64,000 bases of DNA, taken from contig NZ_QPIE01000005.1 of assembly GCF_003336205.1 (NCBI RefSeq), positions 216,462-280,461 of the forward strand. Direction: 5' to 3'. Both the position numbers and the translations under genes were made by a program. The first letter of the stretch is position 1. Each line of letters begins with the position of its first letter. Under the pieces are notes generated by a model. That model saw only the letters and a list, made by a program, of their open reading frames with translations, did no database searches and was not told the DNA's origin. This stretch comes from Chryseobacterium lacus. Its GTDB lineage: Bacteria > Bacteroidota > Bacteroidia > Flavobacteriales > Weeksellaceae. Shown piece after piece: positions 9,468 through 18,180 of this stretch.

Positions 9468-10490
9468 ATGGCAATATTGGTAACCGGAGGATTGGGCTAC
9501 ATAGGTTCTCACACCGTAGTGGAACTTTTGAATAATGGATTTGAAGTCGTTATCGTGGATGATCTTTCCAATTCTGAACGGTTTATTCTGGACAATATCA
9601 AGGAGATTTCCGGAAAATCACCGGTTTTTTACCCTTTTGATTTGAAAAGAAGAGCACTCCTGAACCAGGTTTTGGATGCACATTCCATAGAAGGATGTAT
9701 CAATTTTGCGGCTTTCAAAGCCGTAGGAGAGAGTCAGGAGAAACCTGTAGATTATTACGAAAACAATCTTTTTACCCTAATCAATCTGCTTCAGGAATTT
9801 AAAGAAAGAAATATTTCCAACTTTATTTTCAGTTCATCTTGCACCGTTTACGGACAGGCAGATGAGATGCCCATTGATGAAAACACCCCGATGAAACGTC
9901 CCGAAAGCAGCTATGGGAAAACCAAACAAATGGGAGAGGAAATGCTGATGGACTTTGCTAATGCTCATCAGAAAAGAGTTTCTTTGCTCCGGTATTTTAA
10001 TCCCATTGGCGCACATTCATCCGCGAAATTGGGAGAACTTCCCATTGGAGTTCCCAATAATCTGGTGCCGTATGTAACGCAAACTGGTGCCGGAATCAGG
10101 GAAAAACTTTCCATTTGGGGCGCAGATTATCCCACGCCCGACGGAACAGCAATCCGAGATTATATTTATGTAGTGGATCTGGCCAAAGCTCATGTTGCTG
10201 CATTAAAAAAACTGCTTTCCGAAAAAAACGAAATGGTAATTGATATTTATAATCTTGGAACAGGAAAAGGATCATCGGTTCTGGAAGTGGTGCATGCTTT
10301 TGAAAAAGCCAATAATGTAAAAGTTCCTTACCAGATTTGTGGTAGAAGAGCAGGCGATATTACCATTGCTTATGCCAATGCGGACAAAGCAGAACGGGAA
10401 TTGAACTGGAAAGCAAATACTTCGCTGGAAGAAGCACTGAGAACCACTTGGGAATGGCAGAAATATCTGGAATCCCGGAAAGTTCACTAA
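9468..10490 (+). CDS. galE: UDP-glucose 4-epimerase
   Basis: Interconverts UDP-glucose and UDP-galactose with tightly bound NAD. 340 residues, full length. The Rossmann motif TGGLGYIGSHT is at 6-16; the catalytic set is Ser/Thr in FSSSCTVYG and YxxxK in SSYGKTK; AIRDYIYVVDLAKAHVAAL and the LRYFNPIGAH region are typical of GalE. It provides UDP-galactose for cell-surface sugars. The next gene starts 53 bp downstream and could be co-transcribed. Confidence 0.95.
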   Translation: MAILVTGGLGYIGSHTVVELLNNGFEVVIVDDLSNSERFILDNIKEISGKSPVFYPFDLKRRALLNQVLDAHSIEGCINFAAFKAVGESQEKPVDYYENNLFTLINLLQEFKERNISNFIFSSSCTVYGQADEMPIDENTPMKRPESSYGKTKQMGEEMLMDFANAHQKRVSLLRYFNPIGAHSSAKLGELPIGVPNNLVPYVTQTGAGIREKLSIWGADYPTPDGTAIRDYIYVVDLAKAHVAALKKLLSEKNEMVIDIYNLGTGKGSSVLEVVHAFEKANNVKVPYQICGRRAGDITIAYANADKAERELNWKANTSLEEALRTTWEWQKYLESRKVH

Positions 10491-10543
10491 AATGGATAAA
10501 CCGATTTAAATCAAAAATAACTAAACTTTTAAATTTATTTTCT

Positions 10544-11170
10544 ATGAAAAAACTTTTATTCATGAGTGCGGTAGTTGCTTTCAGCACCGCTCATGCACAA
10601 TCTGCAGGATTGGAAGGAACCACTTACATTACAGGACAAGCCATGGTTTCTACCTCTAAAGACAACAATACCGGAGCTACAGCTACTGAGTTTTCGGTGG
10701 TGCCGATGATGGGACATTTTATTACACCGACTATCGTTATTGGTGCAGGTCTGGGTTACCAGGGAAGCACAATGTCTATTGATACGGATATGTTAGGATT
10801 TCCTGCTTCTGCAAAACTGACCAGTTCTGCTTTTGTGGTGATGCCTTTTGTGAGAAAATATTGGGATCTTGGAACAAAATTGTACATCTTCGGACAACTG
10901 GACGTTCCTTTGGAATTCGGAACAGTGAAAACTGAAGCGAATGCTGCTCCTCTTGGTTCATTTTCTTCGGAAGATAACTATACTGCCTATGGCATCAACA
11001 TCAGGCCGGGATTGGATTATATGATCAACAATAACTGGACTGTAGAAGCGACTATCGGAGCAATTGGGTACAACAGCGTAAATCCTAAAGATGGCGAAAG
11101 CATGGATAATTTCACTTTCGGTGTCAACCTGAATCAGGTGACTTTCGGAGTAAAATATCTTTTTAAATAA
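10544..11170 (+). CDS. Outer-membrane beta-barrel protein
   Basis: 208 residues beginning MKKLLFMSAVVAFSTAHAQ, a cleavable signal peptide with an A-x-A type site. The mature part is rich in alternating hydrophobic/Gly/Thr stretches (FITPTIVIGAGLGYQG, FTFGVNLNQVTFGVKYLF) and ends in an aromatic residue followed by Lys, as in porin-like barrels of Bacteroidota. An upstream ATG at 10448 overlaps galE; the start at 10544 is chosen because it puts the signal peptide at the N-terminus. Substrate and partner are unknown. Confidence 0.8.
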   Translation: MKKLLFMSAVVAFSTAHAQSAGLEGTTYITGQAMVSTSKDNNTGATATEFSVVPMMGHFITPTIVIGAGLGYQGSTMSIDTDMLGFPASAKLTSSAFVVMPFVRKYWDLGTKLYIFGQLDVPLEFGTVKTEANAAPLGSFSSEDNYTAYGINIRPGLDYMINNNWTVEATIGAIGYNSVNPKDGESMDNFTFGVNLNQVTFGVKYLFK

Positions 11171-11187
11171 TTGAATATCTTACAAAA

Positions 11188-11226
11188 CAGAGCCGTTTCA
11201 TAATTTATGAGCGGCTTTCTTTTTGT
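11188..11226 (+). terminator. Intrinsic terminator after the outer-membrane protein gene
   Basis: AGCCG and CGGCT pair, extended by TCATAA/TTATGA, followed by TTTCTTTTTGTTTTT. Confidence 0.7.
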
Positions 11227-11295
11227 TTTTACTCAGATGACTTTGCAATAAATAAATTGAAAGACTTAACTCAATGCAACTAGAACGAGTGTTTA

Positions 11296-13221
11296 TTATA
11301 TGGATTTTTTGAATATTTTCTGGTACCATTTCGTTTCTTCTAATCTGATTTTTTCTTCATTACATTCATTAAGTAAAATATTTAGACTGTCGATTTCTTT
11401 TTGAAGATCTTCCTTGTCTCTTATAGTTGTTTTTACTTTCTGGCTTATTTTCTTATTTTTATTTTCGAGATCCTGTTTGAATTTTTTCAAAACTTCGTTT
11501 TCATTTTTATATTCATTCGTTCTTTCGTATAGTAGTTTTATAGCATCATTTTGTCTTATTTTTTCTTCATTTAACTGTTTATTGTTTTCAATAAGCAAAT
11601 CCAATTCGAACTGGAAATTATTAGTAGAATTCAGATTGGAATTAATCTTTGTTTTAATTGTTTGTTTACTTATTCTCTTAGCAATCCGAATTAAATTTTC
11701 CTTAAATGCATCAGTTTCTATATCATTTCTTAGTCTAATACCTTGAAGTAAGTCATCGAAGCCTTCTTCAAAATCATGGTTTCTAAAATTAATTTTTGCT
11801 AATCTATAAAAATAGTCAGCTTTTCCATTCCTTAATTCTGTCTGCAATATCTCGGAAGGAGTTTCATTTTTAGAATAGTCTAATGCTAGTGGATTAGTTA
11901 TAATGGCCTTTTTCTCAATTTTTGATTTTAAGATTAAACCTTCGAATGATGTACACCTACTTAATGCCACATAAACTTGACCCGCTGCAAATGATTGAGA
12001 TAAATCAGCTATAACATTTTCGAATGTTAACCCCTGACTTTTGTGAACAGTAATAGCCCAAGCAAGTCTTAGAGGATATTGAGTAAAAGATCCGAGAATT
12101 TCTTCTTCTATTTTTTTTTCGTTTTCATTCCATTTATATTTTATATTGTTCCAAACATTTCTTTCAATTAAAATCTCATCTTCATTGCTCAATTTAATTA
12201 GAATTCCTTCTTCATTAATTCTCTGGATCACTGCAATTTTCCCGTTGTAGTATTTTTTTCCTCTGTCATTCTTAAGAAACATTATTTGAGCACCTTCTTT
12301 TAACTTCAACTCCTTTTCCGTGGGAAATAAGTGTTCAGGGAAGTCTCTTTCAATTACAGCTTCATAATTATATTGTTTTGTTTCGAGTTCCGATAATTTT
12401 ATATCATTAGTGTTTTGCACAAATTTGTTATGCGTTGATAAAGTAATATAATTAGAATTGTTTTCTGGTATAAAAAGAGGATTATATTTTGAATTTAACA
12501 ATTTAAAATCGCTGTCCGACAGTTGGTTTTTCCTAACTTTGTTTAGTAAATCTATAAAACTAAGGTCATTCTGTCTATAAATTTTCTTAAGTTCAATGTA
12601 AAGAGGTTTATTTATCTCCAATATTTTTGAGCTGAAGAAAAAGGGGCTGCTATATACTGTTTTTAAAATCTCCCATTCATCAGGTTTCGTTATTGGTGAC
12701 AATTGAAACACATCTCCAATTAGAATGACTTGTACCCCACCAAAAGGCTCGAATTTTCTTCTACGAAAGGTTCGTAATAATTTATCTACTACATCCAATA
12801 GATCACAACGTACCATTGAAATTTCATCTATAATCAATAACTCAAGATTTTTAATGATCTCAATCTTTTCCTTAAAATATTTAAAATGATCATATATTGT
12901 ACTTCGATCGACATCTCCTATAGCAGCGGTGGCTTGAAGTCTTCTATCATTAGGAAGATAAATGCTAGGTTTTATTTGAAAAAAAGAGTGAATAGTTTGC
13001 CCGCCTGCATTTACAGCAGCAACACCTGTCGGAGCCAAGATTATTGTGTTTTTTTGCGTATTTTGCTTTAAATATTTTAGAAATGTAGTCTTTCCTGTGC
13101 CTGCTTTACCTGTAAGAAAAACTAATTTATTTGTATGCGAGATAATTTCTAAGGCCATATTAAACTCAACATTTGCTTCATCTAACGGGACTCCCTCTAC
13201 GATTTTCTTTGTATTCACCAT
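11296..13221 (-). CDS. PIF1-like helicase (AAA/RecD superfamily 1) with coiled-coil tail
   Basis: 641 residues. The N-terminal half is a superfamily 1B helicase: Walker A GKAGTGKTTFLKYL near residue 38, then APTGVAAVNAGGQTIHSFF, Walker B LLIIDEISMV, VILIGDVFQLSP, and far downstream ITVHKSQGLTFENVIAD with VYVALSRC. These are PIF1/RecD motifs for 5'-3' unwinding of DNA. From about residue 525 the protein is rich in Glu, Lys and Asn and looks like a coiled coil, an unusual end for PIF1. The gene is more AT-rich than its neighbours and stands alone, which suggests acquisition. A role in DNA repair, R-loop removal or phage defence is possible but not shown. Confidence 0.85.
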   Translation of the reverse strand: MVNTKKIVEGVPLDEANVEFNMALEIISHTNKLVFLTGKAGTGKTTFLKYLKQNTQKNTIILAPTGVAAVNAGGQTIHSFFQIKPSIYLPNDRRLQATAAIGDVDRSTIYDHFKYFKEKIEIIKNLELLIIDEISMVRCDLLDVVDKLLRTFRRRKFEPFGGVQVILIGDVFQLSPITKPDEWEILKTVYSSPFFFSSKILEINKPLYIELKKIYRQNDLSFIDLLNKVRKNQLSDSDFKLLNSKYNPLFIPENNSNYITLSTHNKFVQNTNDIKLSELETKQYNYEAVIERDFPEHLFPTEKELKLKEGAQIMFLKNDRGKKYYNGKIAVIQRINEEGILIKLSNEDEILIERNVWNNIKYKWNENEKKIEEEILGSFTQYPLRLAWAITVHKSQGLTFENVIADLSQSFAAGQVYVALSRCTSFEGLILKSKIEKKAIITNPLALDYSKNETPSEILQTELRNGKADYFYRLAKINFRNHDFEEGFDDLLQGIRLRNDIETDAFKENLIRIAKRISKQTIKTKINSNLNSTNNFQFELDLLIENNKQLNEEKIRQNDAIKLLYERTNEYKNENEVLKKFKQDLENKNKKISQKVKTTIRDKEDLQKEIDSLNILLNECNEEKIRLEETKWYQKIFKKSI

Positions 13222-13292
13222 CTTGTAATTTTTTTGAAGAAACCTTAAACTCTAAAATATAATATAACTTGAGAATCAAATTGTCATCCAAT

Positions 13293-13574
13293 TTAATCCT
13301 CATACTGTTCCAGATAATAGCTGAAACTGAAACCTTCCACTTCGTCTTCTGCTTCTTCCAAAGTGATAAGTACTTCTTCAAAATCTTCCAGTTGATCCAC
13401 TCTCATGTTGACAAATTCTAAATGAAGCGGCAACTCCAAGTGTCCTGAAATAACGTCGTACAGCGCATCCAGATTGTTCCCGAAATGTTCAGGAAGTTGT
13501 ATTTTTTCTTTCAACTGAAGGTAAAAATCCTCAACGTCGCCAATATCTGTAAAATCGATATATATTGTTTTCAT
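13293..13574 (-). CDS. Barstar-family ribonuclease inhibitor
   Basis: 93 residues. The pattern IDFTDIGDVEDFYLQLKEKI, then FGNNLDALYDVISG, then a Leu-rich acidic helix is the barstar fold, whose acidic helix plugs the active site of barnase. It lies 20 bp downstream of a barnase homologue on the same strand, so it is almost surely the cytoplasmic antidote. The order (toxin first, antidote second) is the same as in many barnase/barstar pairs of bacteria. Confidence 0.9.
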   Translation of the reverse strand: MKTIYIDFTDIGDVEDFYLQLKEKIQLPEHFGNNLDALYDVISGHLELPLHLEFVNMRVDQLEDFEEVLITLEEAEDEVEGFSFSYYLEQYED

Positions 13575-13594
13575 AAGATGAAAGTGATTTTCTG

Positions 13595-14086
13595 TTATTG
13601 TTTATCAAAACTTTTGTAATGATCATTAGTGAGCCATATTTCGCCGGAATCCGTGTATACGATACGGTCAGCATTCCGCTTCCCGCAACGGTAATTTACA
13701 TCTGCTTCGTAATATATTTTTTCGGCAGGAAGTTTTTTTTCTCTGTTTCCAAAACGGTCGCCACCAATCGCTTTTCTCGGAAGAACATCGCAGAGATTGC
13801 CTTTTTCAGGAATCCATCCCTGAGTTCTTGCTTCAGCTTTTGTGAGGTAATAATCGGGCAGTTGATGATGTTTTTTCACATAATTGATAACCGTCGAATC
13901 TTTGGTAAGTTCATCAATAGCAGCATGAGAAATGGAAGGTTCCGAAATTTCAATGGGTTTTGCAGAGAGTGCAGTTGCTGTTTCTTTCGGTTCCGATTGA
14001 TACTGTGAGTAGGCAAACATCAGCAAAATTCCGATAAGTCCGCCGATCAGAAAGAAAAAGAAAATTTTAATTTTTTCAGAATTCAT
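13595..14086 (-). CDS. Barnase-like ribonuclease (N1/T1 family)
   Basis: 163 residues: an N-terminal membrane segment (FFFFLIGGLIGILLMFAY), a short linker, then a complete barnase domain from about 60. It shows YVKKHHQLPDYYLTKAEA, GWIPEKGNLCDVLPRKAIGG, YYEADVNY with the general-base Glu, RNADRIVY with the catalytic Arg, and TNDHYKSF with the catalytic His. So it should cleave single-stranded RNA after guanine. The N-terminus could be an uncleaved anchor or a signal peptide for export. It is followed by barstar and preceded by nadE (11-bp gap), all on one strand. Confidence 0.9.
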   Translation of the reverse strand: MNSEKIKIFFFFLIGGLIGILLMFAYSQYQSEPKETATALSAKPIEISEPSISHAAIDELTKDSTVINYVKKHHQLPDYYLTKAEARTQGWIPEKGNLCDVLPRKAIGGDRFGNREKKLPAEKIYYEADVNYRCGKRNADRIVYTDSGEIWLTNDHYKSFDKQ

Positions 14087-14097
14087 ACGAAATGGTT

Positions 14098-14898
14098 TCA
14101 GGACTCAGTGTTTTTCCATTCTTCAGGAATTTCACACACCGGAATCGGGGTAATTTTATGCTGAGTAGCCTTGTGCATTTTAGAGAATATTCTGTATACC
14201 TCAAGATCACGACCAGTATAGTTGGCTGCAGTTTTCGTTCCCCATTCTTTTTGAATTTTTTCCAGTTCAGGATAACTTGCTCCGATCTGCTGTTCATCTG
14301 TTCTTGCCGTATCCCAAAGTCCGTCTGCGGGTATCGCATTGCGAATACTTTCAACCAGATTTAAAGCATTGGCCAAAGCGTAAACTTCAGTTTTATAAAG
14401 ATCCGCAATGGGAGAAATGTCAACGCCACCGTCACCGTATTTGGTGAAAAATCCAATTCCAAAATCCTCTACTTTATTCCCCGTTCCGCATACCAACAGG
14501 TCATTGGTTTGCGCATAATAATATAAAGAAAGCATCCGAAGCCGGCTTCTGGTGTTCGCCAAAGCAAGCTGTTGATTGGAATTTTGATTTTCAGGAACAT
14601 CAAACGTATTTTCAAGTTCCTCAAATGTTGCTGTGAGATCTACCCGCTGCGCTTTTGCATTGGGAAAACGCTGAGTAATGAAATTCATATGTTCCCATGC
14701 TCTGCTGATTTCGTCCTGTGTTTGTCGGATGGGCAATTCCAACATGAGAAGTTCGAGATCTGTCATCGCACAAAGTGTCGAAACCACAGCCGAATCTACG
14801 CCTCCCGATACTCCGATGATATATCCTTTCGCTCCCGCATTGTTAGCATAATCGCGGAGCCATTGCACAATATGATGAATGATTTTTTCTGACTGCAT
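14098..14898 (-). CDS. nadE: NAD(+) synthase, ammonia-dependent
   Basis: Amidates nicotinic acid adenine dinucleotide to NAD with ATP and ammonia. 266 residues, the short form without a glutaminase domain. The PP-loop SGGVDSAVVSTL is at about 30-41; NTRSRLRMLSLYYYAQTNDLLVCGTGNK and FTKYGDGGVDISPIADLYKTEV are strong NadE signatures. It is first in a minus-strand run with barnase and barstar. Divergent gldB starts 79 bp away; nadE beside gldB/gldC is a common arrangement in flavobacteria. Confidence 0.95.
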   Translation of the reverse strand: MQSEKIIHHIVQWLRDYANNAGAKGYIIGVSGGVDSAVVSTLCAMTDLELLMLELPIRQTQDEISRAWEHMNFITQRFPNAKAQRVDLTATFEELENTFDVPENQNSNQQLALANTRSRLRMLSLYYYAQTNDLLVCGTGNKVEDFGIGFFTKYGDGGVDISPIADLYKTEVYALANALNLVESIRNAIPADGLWDTARTDEQQIGASYPELEKIQKEWGTKTAANYTGRDLEVYRIFSKMHKATQHKITPIPVCEIPEEWKNTES

Positions 14899-14944
14899 AC
14901 TATTTTCTTAAGGTGAGGAAGCAAAGGCTTCATTTAATTTTCCT

Positions 14945-14952
14945 TATTTTTG
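14945..14952 (+). promoter_or_regulatory. gldB -7 promoter box
   Basis: TATTTTTG, a perfect TAnnTTTG, 25 nt before the gldB start codon. Confidence 0.55.
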
Positions 14953-14977
14953 TCCCTCTAAACAGGATGTAAAAATA

Positions 14978-15958
14978 ATGAAGTTTTTTAAATTATTCAT
15001 GCTTGCAGTTGCCGTAGCTTTCGCCATCACTTCATGCCAGAAAGAAAAAGAAAATATCTGGGATATAAAGGTGGAAACTCCCGCTGAAAAAGTGCCGATT
15101 ACCGATATTTCCAAAGAATTTTTTGATGCCAATGTTCCTATTGAGCAGTTTAAAGAAAAATATCCGTGGTTTCAGGGTTCTGTAAAAGATGAAGATTTTA
15201 TTAAAAGAAAAAATAATCCCGAAGAAATAAAGCTTTACAAAGAAGCTGCTTCCAAAACAGATCTTAATAAATTGGCCACGGATCTTACTGAGCTTTTTGC
15301 CAGAATAAGACATTATTTCCCAAATTTTAAAGATCCTAAAGTGTACACTTTTTCTTCCAGCACACAGATGTATGAAGAACCCGTGATTTACGATCCGCAA
15401 CAGGGATATTTGTTTATAGATATTTCGGGATTTATGGGTGAAAAAAACGAATACTATAAAGGAATTGAAGAATATTTCAAAGTCTCGATGAATCAGGAAA
15501 ATATACTTCCTAAAATCTCAGAAGCCATTGCGTTTTCTGCAGTTTCCTATGACCGGAATTCTCAGAAGTTCATTGATTTAATGGTTTTTTACGGAAAAGT
15601 AATGATGCTTCAGGATGCTTTTATTCCGCAACTTCCGGATCATCTCAAAATGAATATCAGTGAAAAACAAATGACCTGGAACAAAGCTAATGAGCAAAAT
15701 ATTTGGGATTATTTCGTGGAGAATGATTATCTCTTTAGTGCAGATCCGCGTCTTTCGGAGCGATTTATTGCGCCAGGGCCGTTTTCTAAATTTTATACCG
15801 AAGCCGATAAAGAATCGTCGCCACAAGTTGGCATTTTCACAGGGTGGCAGATTTGCAGAAATTTTTTCGATAAAAATAAAGAAACCTCATTACAGGAATT
15901 TCTAAACATGAGTGCAGGAGATATTTTTAATCAGTCTGCCTATAAACCTACTCTTTAA
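14978..15958 (+). CDS. gldB: Gliding motility lipoprotein GldB
   Basis: 326 residues with a lipoprotein signal peptide (lipobox AITSC, Cys at about 20). The mature part carries the GldB pattern: FFDANVPIEQFKEKYPWFQG, then VYTFSS near 125-130, DISGFMGE and a C-terminal region ending in NQSAYKPTL. GldB is a periplasm-facing lipoprotein needed for gliding in Flavobacterium johnsoniae; its biochemical role is not clear. The core gliding/type IX secretion genes gldK-N are not in this window, so the cell need not glide: non-gliding flavobacteria also keep gldB. gldC follows after 9 bp. Confidence 0.93.
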   Translation: MKFFKLFMLAVAVAFAITSCQKEKENIWDIKVETPAEKVPITDISKEFFDANVPIEQFKEKYPWFQGSVKDEDFIKRKNNPEEIKLYKEAASKTDLNKLATDLTELFARIRHYFPNFKDPKVYTFSSSTQMYEEPVIYDPQQGYLFIDISGFMGEKNEYYKGIEEYFKVSMNQENILPKISEAIAFSAVSYDRNSQKFIDLMVFYGKVMMLQDAFIPQLPDHLKMNISEKQMTWNKANEQNIWDYFVENDYLFSADPRLSERFIAPGPFSKFYTEADKESSPQVGIFTGWQICRNFFDKNKETSLQEFLNMSAGDIFNQSAYKPTL

Positions 15959-15967
15959 AATAAAAAT

Positions 15968-16294
15968 ATGCGTACAACAAAGATACAACTGGATGTGGAA
16001 CTAGATGATAATCACGTTCCTGAAACGATGACCTGGCATGCCGAAGACGGCGGAATAGAAAATCAACCTACCAAAGCTACTGTGATGGCAGTTTGGGATG
16101 ATGCTGCAAAAGAAGCACTCCGCATTGATTTATGGACGAAAGATATGCCTGTCGATCACATGAAAATGTTTCTGCATCAGATCTTGCTTTCGCTCAGTAA
16201 TACCTATGAAAAAGCGACCGGAGAGGAAGATGTAGCCGACTGGATGGAAATGATGGCCGAAGAATTTGCGGTAAAAGCAGCCATTAAAATGTAA
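15968..16294 (+). CDS. gldC: Gliding motility protein GldC
   Basis: 108 residues, acidic, with no signal peptide. The sequence (IQLDVELDDNHVPETMTWHA, WDDAAKEALRIDLWTKDMPV, DHMKMFLHQILLSL) is characteristic of GldC, a small cytoplasmic protein paired with GldB in flavobacteria. Loss of gldC only reduces gliding in F. johnsoniae. It is 9 bp downstream of gldB and surely co-transcribed. Confidence 0.93.
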   Translation: MRTTKIQLDVELDDNHVPETMTWHAEDGGIENQPTKATVMAVWDDAAKEALRIDLWTKDMPVDHMKMFLHQILLSLSNTYEKATGEEDVADWMEMMAEEFAVKAAIKM

Positions 16295-16341
16295 AATTAA
16301 ACCTCCTTTGTTCTTTATCATTAATTAGAAAATTACACATT

Positions 16342-17490
16342 ATGAAATTTAATACGAAAGTGATCCATGGCGGACAACAACATGAGCCTCATACGGGTTC
16401 TGTTAATGTTCCTGTTTTTCTTACTTCTACCTTCGCACAGCGCACTCCCGGTGAACTGAAAGCGGGTTATGAATATTCGAGAGCAGCCAATCCTACGCGA
16501 CAAGCCTTGGAAGATGCCCTTGCAAGCATAGAAAACGGAGCTACAGGTTTGGCGTTCGGATCAGGTTTGGCAGCTATGGATGCTGTTTTAAAATTCCTGA
16601 ATCCCGGCGATGAAGTGATTGCAGTAGACGATCTTTACGGCGGATCCTACAGGCTTTTCACCAGATTATATGAAAAATATGACCTTAAATTTACGTTTGT
16701 CAGTTTTCATGATGTTTCCAAAATTGCTGATATTATTACGGATAAAACAAAATTGATATGGCTGGAAACGCCAACCAATCCTTTGATGAAACTGGTAGAC
16801 ATCAAAGCAGTGGCTGATCTTATAAAAGGAAAAGATATTCTGTTGGCAGTAGATAATACTTTTGCTTCCCCATATATTCAGCGGCCTATAGATTTGGGTG
16901 CGGATATTGTGATGCATTCGGCAACGAAATATTTGGGCGGTCATTCCGACGTTATTGCCGGAGCTTTAATCACCAAAACCAAAGAACTCGGCGACGCTTT
17001 GCATTTTATTCAGTTTGCCAGCGGTGGTATTTTAGGACCTCACGATTCGTATCTCGTGCTGAGAGGAATTAAAACTTTATCGCTCAGAATGCAAAGGCAT
17101 TCAGAAAACGGAATCGAAGTCGCAAAATATCTTGAGCAGCATCCTGCCGTGCAAAATGTTTTTTATCCCGGATTGCCTTCCCATCCTCAGTATGAATTGG
17201 CTAAAAAACAAATGAAAGAAAATGGCGGAATGGTTTCCTTTACTTTTAAATCTGGAAAGAAAGAAGATGCTGTAAAGTTGCTTGAAAACCTTAAAGTATT
17301 TACCCTTGCTGAAAGCCTGGGAGGTGTAGAATCGCTTGCCAATCATCCGGCTAGCATGACGCATGCTTCTATTCCGGCGGAAAAACGTGCTGAACTCGGT
17401 ATTACTGATGATCTCGTCCGTTTAAGTGTAGGAATAGAAGATTTGGAAGACCTCATTTCTGATTTGGAAATAGCTTTTTCATCTATTTAA
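16342..17490 (+). CDS. Cystathionine gamma-synthase / Cys-Met metabolism PLP enzyme
   Basis: 382 residues, full length for the family. Motifs: YEYSRAANPTRQALEDALA, GLAFGSGLAAMDAV, VDNTFASPYIQRPI and VMHSATKYLGGHSDVIAG, where the Lys of SATKY binds PLP; RLSVGIEDLEDL ends the fold. The enzyme joins cysteine to an activated homoserine (methionine route) or, in related family members, cleaves cystathionine. Synthase is the more likely reading by overall pattern, but synthase and lyase cannot be told apart with certainty. No other methionine gene is beside it. Confidence 0.88.
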   Translation: MKFNTKVIHGGQQHEPHTGSVNVPVFLTSTFAQRTPGELKAGYEYSRAANPTRQALEDALASIENGATGLAFGSGLAAMDAVLKFLNPGDEVIAVDDLYGGSYRLFTRLYEKYDLKFTFVSFHDVSKIADIITDKTKLIWLETPTNPLMKLVDIKAVADLIKGKDILLAVDNTFASPYIQRPIDLGADIVMHSATKYLGGHSDVIAGALITKTKELGDALHFIQFASGGILGPHDSYLVLRGIKTLSLRMQRHSENGIEVAKYLEQHPAVQNVFYPGLPSHPQYELAKKQMKENGGMVSFTFKSGKKEDAVKLLENLKVFTLAESLGGVESLANHPASMTHASIPAEKRAELGITDDLVRLSVGIEDLEDLISDLEIAFSSI

Positions 17491-17556
17491 TAATAGTAGG
17501 ATTATCCACTTTATTGAGAGGTTTTAAGTCAAAACACAGTATATTTTTCTCCGAAT

Positions 17557-18105
17557 ATGGATCATATTGTTGAAATTCTGAAATCCGGCGGAACCTTGTT
17601 GTATCCTACCGATACCATTTGGGGAATAGGCTGCGATGCAACGAATGTGGAAGCTATTAAAAAAATTTTTGAAATAAAAAAACGGGATGCCTCCAAATCA
17701 ATGATTGTTCTGGTAGAAAGCGAGCAGCGTCTTCAGAATATTGTGGATGTGCCAGAAATGGCTTGGCAAATCATGGATCTTTCGGATAAACCCGTAACCA
17801 TCGTTTATGATCTTCCTAAAGGAATTCCTGATGAACTTCTGGCGGAAGATGGCAGTATTGGAATACGGTTGGTGAAGGATAATTTTTGCAAAAAATTGAT
17901 TTCAAAACTTAATAAACCTTTGGTATCTACATCGGCAAATTTCAGCGGAGAAAAAAGTCCGATGAAATTTTCCGACATCAATCCTGAAATTATTCAGGAA
18001 GTGGATTACGCTGTGGAAGAACAGCGCAACCGAATCTCTAAGTTTTCGGGTTCTTCTGTCATCAGAATCTGGCCGGACAACCGCATAAAAATTTTAAGAG
18101 AATAA
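17557..18105 (+). CDS. L-threonylcarbamoyladenylate synthase (Sua5/YciO/YrdC family)
   Basis: 182 residues, the short TsaC-type form. It makes threonylcarbamoyl-AMP from threonine, bicarbonate and ATP for the t6A37 modification of tRNAs that read ANN codons. Motifs: SGGTLLYPTDTIWGIGCDA near the N-terminus, KKRDASKSMIVLV, GIRLVKDNFCK, and PLVSTSANFSGEKSP. It is followed after 75 bp by the CCA-adding enzyme, so two tRNA-maturation genes are neighbours. Confidence 0.93.
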   Translation: MDHIVEILKSGGTLLYPTDTIWGIGCDATNVEAIKKIFEIKKRDASKSMIVLVESEQRLQNIVDVPEMAWQIMDLSDKPVTIVYDLPKGIPDELLAEDGSIGIRLVKDNFCKKLISKLNKPLVSTSANFSGEKSPMKFSDINPEIIQEVDYAVEEQRNRISKFSGSSVIRIWPDNRIKILRE

Positions 18106-18180
18106 GAGAGTGATCCGATTCGTATCTTTACACACCACAACACTTACAACAACGCTTGTTGGTGACGTTTATTTTAGCCC

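Noticed and set aside
10448..10543. Upstream start of the outer-membrane protein, overlapping galE
   Set aside because: The extra 32 residues do not look like a signal peptide and overlap galE codons in another frame.
11414..11746. Long hydrophobic reading frame opposite the PIF1-like gene
   Set aside because: It is the complement of the Glu/Lys/Asn-rich coiled-coil tail, which reads as Phe/Leu/Ser; the helicase frame explains the sequence.
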